Assembly: GCA_038254525.1 (NCBI GenBank)
Contig: JBBSGC010000046.1
Location: 1 to 14,029, forward strand
DNA length: 14,029 bases
DNA from: JBBSGC01 sp038254525
GTDB taxonomy: Bacteria; Actinomycetota; Actinomycetes; Propionibacteriales; Nocardioidaceae
Direction: 5' to 3'
Shown here: positions 7,578-13,594 of the stretch, one piece after another
Layout of the letters: each line of letters opens with the position of its first letter
How positions within the stretch are numbered: the stretch's first letter is position 1
Notes under the pieces: generated by a model
Told to the model about the DNA's origin: nothing
Database searches by the model: none
What the model saw: only the letters and a program-made list of their open reading frames with translations
Translations under genes and position numbers: made by a program

Positions 7578-8081
7578 ATGGGCGCTGTGGTGACTCGTAA
7601 GCCCCCGCCGGCCAAGCGCAAGCGCGAACGCGGCGGTGGCCTGGACGACGTCTCGAAGGGGATCATCGAGCAGCTACAGGCAGACGGCCGACGGCCGTAT
7701 GCGGCGATCGGCAAGGCGGTCGGTCTCTCCGAGGCGGCGGTGCGCCAACGAGTGCAGCGGCTGCTCGACAACGGGGCTATGCAGATCGTGGCGGTCACCG
7801 ATCCGGTCGAGCTCGGCTTCGCCCGCCAGGCCATGATCGGCATCACCGCCGAGGGACCACTCGAGCCGGTGGCCGACGCCCTGGCCGAGATGGACGAGAT
7901 CGACTACGTCGTGATCACCGCCGGCGGTTTCGACCTGCTCGCGGAGGTGGTGTGCGAGAGCGACGAGCACCTGCTCGAGATGCTGTCGACGCGGATCCGG
8001 GTGATCCCGGGGGTACGTGCGACCGAGTCGTTCGTCTACCTCAAGCTGCACAAGCAGACGTACTCGTGGGGCGTCCGCTGA
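7578..8081 (+). CDS. Lrp/AsnC-family transcriptional regulator
   Basis: This 167-residue DNA-binding regulator has a basic, proline-rich tail (residues 6-19) ahead of the AsnC-type helix-turn-helix. The recognition region is YAAIGKAVGLSEAAVRQRVQ (41-60). A RAM effector-binding domain follows (about 84-156, from QAMIGITAEG to TESFVYLKL), which in this family binds an amino acid or related ligand and assembles dimers or octamers. The start is uncertain: ATG 7578 is the best candidate, with GTG 7587 and GTG 7590 in the same frame just inside, and no strong ribosome site for any. Its position, divergent from a polyamine importer and overlapping an amine oxidoreductase gene by 16 nt, suggests it controls both in response to an amine or amino acid. 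That is inference. Confidence 0.9.
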   Translation: MGAVVTRKPPPAKRKRERGGGLDDVSKGIIEQLQADGRRPYAAIGKAVGLSEAAVRQRVQRLLDNGAMQIVAVTDPVELGFARQAMIGITAEGPLEPVADALAEMDEIDYVVITAGGFDLLAEVVCESDEHLLEMLSTRIRVIPGVRATESFVYLKLHKQTYSWGVR

Positions 8082-9490
8082 TCCGGTCTACGGACTACCA
8101 GGGGTTGTCGCTGTGGCACGACACGGCCGACGACGACTGGGCCGCGCGCCCGGCGCTTCCCGGGCCACTCGAAGTCGACGTGGCGATCGTTGGCGCCGGC
8201 TACACCGGCCTGTGGACGGCCTACTACCTCAGCCGGGTGGCTCCGGACTGCCGGATCGTCGTGCTGGAGCGGGAGGTGGCCGGCTTCGGCGCCTCCGGCC
8301 GCAACGGCGGGTGGTGCAGCGCCTTGTTCCCGACGGCGTCGTCGGTGCTCGCGCGGCGGCATGGTGCCGCAGCCGCGGTGCGCATGGCCCGGGCGATGCG
8401 CGACAGTGTGGTCGGCGTCGGTGACGCGGCGGCGGACGAGAGCATCGACGCGCACTACGACCGCGGCGGCACGGTGGTCCTGGCCCGCAGCGACGTCCAG
8501 CTGCGCCGGGCGCGTGCCGCGGTCGAGGAAGCCAACAGGCTCGGCACCGACGAGCTGGAGCTGCTCGATGCGGGCTCGGCACGTGGACACCTCGCCGCAA
8601 CCGATGTGGTCGGCGGCACCTACACCCCGCATTGCGCCGCCCTACACCCCGCGCGGCTGGTCCGCGGGCTGGCTCGGGCGGTGGAGCGGCGAGGTGTAAC
8701 CATCTACGAGAACACGCCGGCGCGCTCCGTCGCCGCTGGCACCGTGGAGACCGCCGCCGGGCGGGTGCGAGCCGACGTGGTGGTGCGGGCGACCGAGGGC
8801 TACACGGCCAGCCTGGCCGGCCAGCGCCGCAGGCTGGCGCCCGTCTACAGCCTCATGGTGGCCACCGAGCCGCTGCCCGTGGACTTCTGGTCAGCGACCG
8901 GGCTCGAGCAGCGGCAGACCTTCACCGACGGTCGGCACCTGATCGTCTACGGCCAGCGGACCCGCGACGGGCGGATCGCCTTCGGCGGCAGAGGAGCGCC
9001 CTATCACTTCGGGTCGAGCGTACGCCCGGAGCACGACCACGAGCCGGCGGTCTTCGCCGCCCTGCGGGCCACCCTGCGTGAGCTGCTGCCCGCCTTGCAC
9101 GAGGCCAGGTTCACCCATGCGTGGGGCGGCGTGCTAGGCGTGCCTCGCGACTGGCATGCCTCCGTCGGGCTCGACCGCGGGAGCGGCGTGGCCTGGGCCG
9201 GGGGCTACGTCGGTGACGGCGTCGGCACGTCGCACCTGGCCGGACAGACGCTCGCCGACCTGATCGCCGAGCGGCAGAGCGAGCTGGTCACGTTGCCTTG
9301 GGTCGGTCACGTCAGCCCGAGCTGGGAGCCAGAACCCCTGCGTTGGCTCGGGGTCAACGCCGGTCTGCGCGCGATGACGCTGGCGGACGCCGAAGAGGCA
9401 CGTACCTCCCGGCCCAGCCTGTTGGCGCGGGCGATGGCGCCACTCACCGGCGGCCACTCACCGGCGGCCACTGAGCGCAGCCGCTACTGA
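8066..9490 (+). CDS. FAD-dependent amine/amino-acid oxidoreductase (DAO family, PuuB-like)
   Basis: This 474-residue flavoenzyme has an N-terminal Rossmann FAD motif VAIVGAGYTG (39-48), with acidic Glu68 at the end of the second strand and FGASGRNGGW (74-83). The C-terminal FAD-contact segment is WAGGYVGDGVGTSHLAGQTL (377-396). The layout matches DAO-type oxidases such as gamma-glutamylputrescine oxidase (PuuB) and relatives, which oxidise amines to aldehydes or imines. Substrate is inferred from the adjacent regulator and importer. The start is GTG 8066, inside the regulator gene (16-nt overlap); no strong ribosome site is seen, and TTG 8104 is an alternative. The last 10 residues (SPAATERSRY) follow a 14-bp tandem duplication that shifted the frame past a former TGA. 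As a result the gene runs 7 nt into the convergent synthetase gene. Confidence 0.9.
   Translation: MGRPLIRSTDYQGLSLWHDTADDDWAARPALPGPLEVDVAIVGAGYTGLWTAYYLSRVAPDCRIVVLEREVAGFGASGRNGGWCSALFPTASSVLARRHGAAAAVRMARAMRDSVVGVGDAAADESIDAHYDRGGTVVLARSDVQLRRARAAVEEANRLGTDELELLDAGSARGHLAATDVVGGTYTPHCAALHPARLVRGLARAVERRGVTIYENTPARSVAAGTVETAAGRVRADVVVRATEGYTASLAGQRRRLAPVYSLMVATEPLPVDFWSATGLEQRQTFTDGRHLIVYGQRTRDGRIAFGGRGAPYHFGSSVRPEHDHEPAVFAALRATLRELLPALHEARFTHAWGGVLGVPRDWHASVGLDRGSGVAWAGGYVGDGVGTSHLAGQTLADLIAERQSELVTLPWVGHVSPSWEPEPLRWLGVNAGLRAMTLADAEEARTSRPSLLARAMAPLTGGHSPAATERSRY
9441..9468 (+). repeat. 14-bp tandem duplication at the 3' end of the FAD oxidoreductase gene
   Basis: CACTCACCGGCGGC occurs twice in direct succession (9441-9454 and 9455-9468), followed by CACT of a third unit. 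The unit is not a multiple of 3. With one copy removed, the frame would read PLTGGH and stop at the TGA now at 9472-9474. The second copy therefore shifts the frame and extends the protein by 10 residues. Confidence 0.9.
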
Positions 9491-11379
9491 GCGCGCAAGG
9501 CTGGCCGTAGCCGGTCGAGCACCGCGGGGTCCTCGATGGTCGAGGGCACCTCCGGGTCGGCGCCGTCGGCTATCTGGCGCATCGACTTGCGCAGGATCTT
9601 GCCCGAGCGGGTCTTTGGCAGGGCCGGCACCACGGCCACCGAGCGGAACGCGGCGACCGGTCCCACCTGGTCGCGGACTGCGGCGACCAGCTCGGCCGCC
9701 AGCACGTCCGGGTCGACGTCGATACCGGCCTTCAGCACGACGAAGCCCTTTGGCAGCTGGCCTTTGAGCTTGTCGGCCACGCCGATGACCGCACACTCCG
9801 CAACCGCGGGGTGCGAGGACAGCGCCGCCTCTATCGAACCCGTCGACAGCCGATGCCCGGCGACGTTGATGATGTCGTCGGTCCGACCCATCACGTACAG
9901 GTAACCGTCGTCGTCGAGGTAGCCTCCGTCGCCAGAGAGGTAGTAGCCGGGGAAGGCCGACAGGTACGACTCGACGAAGCGCCGGTCGTCGTGCCACAAC
10001 GTCGACAGGGCGCCGGGCGGCAGCGGCAGCCGCAGGCAGAGGGCACCCTCCATCCCGGCAGGCACCGGCTGCCCTGCCTGATCGAGCACGGCGACGTCCC
10101 AGCCGGGAACCGGCACCGACGGCGACCCGGGCTTCAGCGGCATCGGCTCGAGTCCCCGCAGGTTGGCCACGATGGGCCAGCCGGTCTCGGTCTGCCACCA
10201 GTGGTCCACGACCGGCACGCCGAGGGTGTCGGTGGCCCAGGCGTACGTGTCGGGATCGAGCCGCTCGCCGGCCAGGAACACGGTGCGCAGGCTGGCGAGC
10301 TCCCGGTTGGACAGCAGGGTCGCCTGCGGGTCCTCCTTCTTGATCGCACGCAACGCGGTCGGCGCCGTGAAGAAGCCCGCCACCCGGTGCTCGTCGATGA
10401 CCCGCCAGAAGGCGCCGGCGTCCGGGGTGCCGACCGGCTTGCCCTCGTAGAGCACGGTGGTGGCACCGACGAGCAGCGGTGCGTAGACGATGTAGGAGTG
10501 GCCGACGACCCACCCGACGTCCGACGCCGTCCACCACACCGAGCCGGCGGAGACGTCGTAGATGTTGGCCATCGACCAGGCGAGCGCAACCGCGTGGCCA
10601 CCGTTGTCCCGCACGACCCCCTTGGGCTTTCCCGTGGTGCCCGAGGTGTACAGCACGTACAAGGGATCGGTGGCGGCGACCTCCACGCACTCGGCCGGAT
10701 CCGACGCGCCGGCCCGCATCGCGACGTCGAAGTCGATGTCGCGTCCCTCGACCAGGTCGGCCGGACTCTCCGGACGCTGCAGCACCACACAGGTATCGGG
10801 CTTGTGCTCGCAGAGTCCGATGGCCCTGTCGAGCATCGGCTGGTAGGGCACGACGCGACTCGCCTCGATGCCGCAAGAGGCCCAGACGACCACCTTCGGC
10901 CGGGCATCGTCGAGGCGGGCCGCCAGCTCTGCCGCAGCGAAACCGCCGAAGACGACCGAGTGCACCGCACCGATGCGCGCGCAGGCCAGCATCGTCACCA
11001 CGGCCTGCGGCACCATCGGCAGATAGACCACCACGCGGTCACCCTTGCCGACACCCAGCATGCGAAGCGCTCCGGCGAAGGACGCCACCTGCTCGAGCAG
11101 CCTCGCATAGCTCAGGGTCTGCTGCTGCCCGGTGACCGGGCTGTCGTAGATCAGCGCCGGCTGGTCTGCTCGGCCGCCCACCACGTGCCGGTCGAGCGCG
11201 TTGAAGCAGGTGTTGAGCGTGCCGTCGGGATACCACCGGTAGAACGGCGGCGTGTCGTCGTCGAGCACCCGCCGGGGTTTCCTGAACCAGGTCACCAGGG
11301 ACGACTGCTCACCCCAGAACGCTTCCGGGTCCGCGATGCTCGCGGCGTACTGCTCGGCGTAGCTGCCCATGCCGCCCAT
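9484..11379 (-). CDS. prpE: Propionyl-CoA synthetase (AMP-forming, PrpE type)
   Basis: This 631-residue acyl-CoA synthetase activates a short-chain acid, probably propionate, to acyl-AMP and then to acyl-CoA in the cytoplasm. The P-loop-like A3 motif is YTSGTTGKPKG (244-254), followed by RDNGGHAVAL, as in PrpE rather than acetyl-CoA synthetase. HWWQTETGWPI (393-403), YLSGDGG (480-486) and GRTDDIINVAGHRL (498-511) complete the adenylation core. The acyl-adenylate lysine is Lys594 in KTRSGKILRK. The ending (STIEDPAVLDRLRPAL) resembles the end of enterobacterial PrpE, so the C-terminus looks intact. The start is ATG 11379, with GAGGAGG 9 nt upstream; a second in-frame ATG at 11370 is worse placed. 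Its stop TAG (9486-9484) overlaps the FAD gene. No methylcitrate-cycle gene is adjacent. Acetate or acrylate-type substrates are possible alternatives. Confidence 0.92.
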   Translation of the reverse strand: MGGMGSYAEQYAASIADPEAFWGEQSSLVTWFRKPRRVLDDDTPPFYRWYPDGTLNTCFNALDRHVVGGRADQPALIYDSPVTGQQQTLSYARLLEQVASFAGALRMLGVGKGDRVVVYLPMVPQAVVTMLACARIGAVHSVVFGGFAAAELAARLDDARPKVVVWASCGIEASRVVPYQPMLDRAIGLCEHKPDTCVVLQRPESPADLVEGRDIDFDVAMRAGASDPAECVEVAATDPLYVLYTSGTTGKPKGVVRDNGGHAVALAWSMANIYDVSAGSVWWTASDVGWVVGHSYIVYAPLLVGATTVLYEGKPVGTPDAGAFWRVIDEHRVAGFFTAPTALRAIKKEDPQATLLSNRELASLRTVFLAGERLDPDTYAWATDTLGVPVVDHWWQTETGWPIVANLRGLEPMPLKPGSPSVPVPGWDVAVLDQAGQPVPAGMEGALCLRLPLPPGALSTLWHDDRRFVESYLSAFPGYYLSGDGGYLDDDGYLYVMGRTDDIINVAGHRLSTGSIEAALSSHPAVAECAVIGVADKLKGQLPKGFVVLKAGIDVDPDVLAAELVAAVRDQVGPVAAFRSVAVVPALPKTRSGKILRKSMRQIADGADPEVPSTIEDPAVLDRLRPALRAQ

Positions 11380-11498
11380 CCTCGCGTGCCTCCTCGGCGG
11401 CGTCGATATCCGCTTGCCGGCGCGGCCTCCGGTCGGTCACGCTGACCCGGCACCACCACGCGCCGCTGCTGCGCCGCCGCGGCACGCGGCCCGAGACC
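11380..11498. promoter_or_regulatory. Divergent intergenic region, synthetase / RIO kinase unit
   Basis: About 119 bp lie between the synthetase start and the first plus-strand ribosome site. It holds the synthetase ribosome site and a short palindrome, GGTCA-CGC-TGACC (11435-11447). I could not identify a convincing promoter for either direction. Confidence 0.4.
11389..11395 (-). promoter_or_regulatory. Ribosome-binding site of the propionyl-CoA synthetase gene
   Basis: GAGGAGG on the minus strand lies 9 nt before ATG 11379-11377. It supports that ATG over the one 9 nt further in. Confidence 0.75.
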
Positions 11499-11505
11499 AA
11501 GGAGG
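11499..11505 (+). promoter_or_regulatory. Consensus Shine-Dalgarno sequence before a short reading frame
   Basis: AAGGAGG lies 7 nt before ATG 11513. It is the strongest ribosome-binding site in the window, yet the frame it serves has only 30 codons. Confidence 0.7.
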
Positions 11506-11512
11506 CGACGAG

Positions 11513-11605
11513 ATGTCCATCGCTGCCCGCGGGGTCCGCTCCCCCACCTCCTTCTCACCTCGGAGCTCCACTTCTCATGTGCCCTGGCAACCTCTTCGAA
11601 CCTGA
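11513..11605 (+). CDS. Candidate 30-residue leader peptide upstream of the RIO kinase
   Basis: ATG 11513 follows AAGGAGG at an ideal 7-nt distance and opens a 30-codon frame (MSIAARGVRSPTSF, then a Ser/Arg/Pro-rich tail ending QPLRT). It ends at TGA 11603-11605 and overlaps the RIO kinase start (11577) by 29 nt in another frame. The peptide has no recognised domain or signal sequence. It may be a leader whose translation helps ribosomes start on the kinase gene. Alternatively it could mark the true kinase start, separated from the main frame by a frameshift. The ribosome site is seen directly; expression is inference. Confidence 0.4.
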   Translation: MSIAARGVRSPTSFSPRSSTSHVPWQPLRT

Positions 11606-12455
11606 CCCATCTGCTGCCGAACTTGCTGACCCCGACCCGGCCGGCGCCCTCGCGTTCACCTACGCGGAGCTGGCCGAGCTCGGCGACGACCAGCGCTGGT
11701 CGACCTGGTCCTCGGTCGAGCGCGGTGCGCACGGCCCCAACCCGAGGTCCTCGTGGGTGATCACCGACGACGCCGCCGTCGACACCGAGCTCGGCCTGCT
11801 CAAGACCGGCAAGGAGGCCGACGTCTTCCTGCTGGAGCGAGCGGTGCCGGGCGCGCCGGGGCGGATGTCGGTGCTGGCAGCCAAGCGCTACCGCACCGAG
11901 CAGCACCGCTCGTTCCACCGCAGCGCGGCCTACACCGAGGGCCGGCGCACCCGCAACACCCGCGACGCGCGCGCGATGGCGAAGAAGTCGTCGTTCGGTC
12001 GTTCGGTCGCCGCCGGCCAGTGGGCGTTCACCGAGTTCGCCGCGCTCGCCCGGCTCTGGCAGGTCGGCGTGCCGGTTCCGTACCCGGTCCAGGTCGACGG
12101 CATCGAGTTGCTGCTCGAGTTCATCGAGCTCGACGGCGCGGCAGCTCCTCGGCTGGCGCAGCTCCGTCCCGAGGCCTCGGTGGTCCGCGGCTACTGGGAG
12201 CAGCTACGCGAGGCCATGACCGTCATGGCGCGCGGCGGCCTGGTGCACGGCGACCTCTCGCCCTACAACCTGCTGGCGCAAGGCGACCGACTGGTGCTCA
12301 TCGACCTGCCGCAGGTCGTCGACCTGGTGGGCAACCCCCGCGGCATGGAGTTCCTCGAGCGGGACTGCCGCAACGTGTGCTCGTGGTTCAGCTCGCGCGG
12401 GCTCGACGCCGATGCCGGCCAGCTGTTCGGCGAGCTGGTCGCCGCGGCATTCTAG
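11577..12455 (+). CDS. RIO-type atypical serine kinase
   Basis: This 292-residue protein carries a complete RIO1-like kinase core. It has a flexible nucleotide loop TGKEADVFLL (77-86), the ATP-binding Lys103 in AAKRYR, and helix residue Glu153. The VPVPYPV hinge strand is at 165-171, the catalytic loop is VHGDLSPYNLL (223-233; Asp226, Asn231), and the metal-binding IDLPQ (242-246; Asp243) replaces the DFG of ordinary kinases. RIO1 proteins act in ribosome maturation in archaea and eukaryotes; the role of bacterial members is not established. The first 35 residues are acidic and low in complexity. ATG 11577 has GGAG 11 nt upstream, whereas a better ribosome site serves an overlapping short frame, so the exact start is uncertain. 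It is followed after 26 nt by a LOG-family gene. Confidence 0.9.
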   Translation: MCPGNLFEPDPSAAELADPDPAGALAFTYAELAELGDDQRWSTWSSVERGAHGPNPRSSWVITDDAAVDTELGLLKTGKEADVFLLERAVPGAPGRMSVLAAKRYRTEQHRSFHRSAAYTEGRRTRNTRDARAMAKKSSFGRSVAAGQWAFTEFAALARLWQVGVPVPYPVQVDGIELLLEFIELDGAAAPRLAQLRPEASVVRGYWEQLREAMTVMARGGLVHGDLSPYNLLAQGDRLVLIDLPQVVDLVGNPRGMEFLERDCRNVCSWFSSRGLDADAGQLFGELVAAAF

Positions 12456-12469
12456 GGTCGCTGGATCGC

Positions 12470-12475
12470 TAGCCT
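12470..12475 (+). promoter_or_regulatory. Extended TANNNT -10 element for a leaderless transcript
   Basis: TAGCCT ends exactly 6 nt before GTG 12482. In actinobacteria a TANNNT hexamer at this distance often places the transcription start on the first base of the start codon. No Shine-Dalgarno sequence is present. The -35 region is weak. Confidence 0.5.
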
Positions 12476-12481
12476 GGCGGA

Positions 12482-13585
12482 GTGCCCGTCGAGATCGAGT
12501 CCCTCGCCGCCTTCGACACCGTCGCGAGCGACGCAGCGGCGTCGTTGCGCGGCGCGCGTGTGCAGTCGGTCGACCTGCACCAGCGTCAGCAGGCACTTCG
12601 CGGGCTCGACGTCACCAGCGCGCTGTTCCTGGGCTGCGGCCTGGACGAGGCGGTCGCCGACAACCTGCGCAGCCGGGGAGCTCTGGTCTTCCCGGCGATC
12701 CCGGACGTGCCCTTCGACGCCTATCGCAACTCCCTCTACACCGCGTCAGAGCTCTACGACCGCATAGCCGAGGCTCCGTACGAGGACTGCTACGACGCTG
12801 TGGTGTACGCCTGGGCCAGATCCGTCGAACGTGCCGGCGACGTGGCCGCGGCGCTGGCGAAGGCCCTGCACGACTCGGCGATCGAGGACGCGCTCGACGA
12901 CCTGCTGGCCGCCCATACCATCGACGGCGACTCGCTGGTCGGCGTGATGGGTGGGCACGCCACCGTACGCGGCGACCAGGCGTTCGTGGAAGCCGCTCGC
13001 CTGGGCCGGGAGCTGACCCGCGCCGGCTACACGGTTGCGACCGGCGGCGGCCCTGGTGCCATGGAGGCGGCCAATCTTGGTGCCTACCTCGCCGATGAGG
13101 ATGTCTCCGCACTGGACTCAGCGGCCAGTGCGCTCGGTGCCGTGCCGTCGTTCCATCCTTCGCCGACGGACTGGGCGCGTCGGGCCGCCGGAGTGCTCGA
13201 CCGACATCCCGACGGTCACCTGAGCCTCGGGGTGCCGACCTGGTTCTACGGCCACGAGCCGCCGAACCTGTTCGCGACCGCGATCGCCAAGTACTTCGCG
13301 AACCCGCTGCGCGAGGCCGTGCTGCTGGACCGCTGCCATGGCGGAGTGGTGTTTCTGGAGGGAGCTGCGGGGACCGTGCAGGAGATCTTCACCGACGCCT
13401 GCGAGAACTACTACGCGCCCGCGACGTCGGTGCGGCCGATGGTGCTGGTCGGCCTGGAGTACTGGCAGCAGCGGCTGCCCGCATGGCCGCTGCTGCAGGC
13501 GCTGGCTGTCGACCGGCCCATGGCCCAGCGGATCCGGTGCGTCGCTACGGCCGGGGAGGCCGTTGCGGCGTTGCGGGCTCCGTAG
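12482..13585 (+). CDS. LOG/PpnN-like Rossmann-fold nucleotide-binding protein
   Basis: This 367-residue protein has a poorly recognised N-terminal half (about 1-145) followed by a LOG-like Rossmann domain. Signatures are VMGGHATVRGD (155-165), VATGGGPGAMEAANLGAY (185-202) and FLEGAAGTVQEIF (291-303). The last corresponds to the PGGxGTxxE loop of LOG and PpnN nucleoside-5'-monophosphate phosphoribohydrolases, often misannotated as lysine decarboxylase. Here the loop reads EGAAGTVQE, keeping the GT and the final Glu but losing Pro-Gly-Gly. Length and the GGHA motif are closer to PpnN-type nucleosidases than to short cytokinin-activating LOG proteins. The start is GTG 12482, with no ribosome site but a -10-like hexamer 6 nt upstream. 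Activity on nucleotides is likely but unproven, and no link to cytokinin is implied. Confidence 0.85.
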   Translation: MPVEIESLAAFDTVASDAAASLRGARVQSVDLHQRQQALRGLDVTSALFLGCGLDEAVADNLRSRGALVFPAIPDVPFDAYRNSLYTASELYDRIAEAPYEDCYDAVVYAWARSVERAGDVAAALAKALHDSAIEDALDDLLAAHTIDGDSLVGVMGGHATVRGDQAFVEAARLGRELTRAGYTVATGGGPGAMEAANLGAYLADEDVSALDSAASALGAVPSFHPSPTDWARRAAGVLDRHPDGHLSLGVPTWFYGHEPPNLFATAIAKYFANPLREAVLLDRCHGGVVFLEGAAGTVQEIFTDACENYYAPATSVRPMVLVGLEYWQQRLPAWPLLQALAVDRPMAQRIRCVATAGEAVAALRAP

Positions 13586-13588
13586 GAT
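13583..13588 (+). promoter_or_regulatory. TANNNT -10 element for a leaderless transcript, built on the preceding stop codon
   Basis: TAGGAT ends exactly 6 nt before GTG 13595, and its first three bases are the stop codon of the LOG-like gene. The spacing equals that at 12470-12475. No Shine-Dalgarno sequence precedes the GTG. Confidence 0.5.
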
Positions 13589-13594
13589 CCATCG

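Noticed and set aside
9811..11445. A 544-codon plus-strand frame opposite the propionyl-CoA synthetase.
   Set aside because: It has no domain and a shadow-like composition; the minus strand encodes a full-length, motif-complete enzyme.
11435..11447. Palindrome GGTCA-CGC-TGACC between the synthetase and the RIO unit as an operator.
   Set aside because: Five-base arms are expected by chance in GC-rich DNA of this length, and there is no regulator nearby to link it to.
12482..13585. Annotating the LOG-like gene as lysine decarboxylase, which would fit the polyamine theme.
   Set aside because: It has LOG/PpnN Rossmann motifs and no PLP-binding decarboxylase features; the lysine decarboxylase label is a known misannotation of this family.
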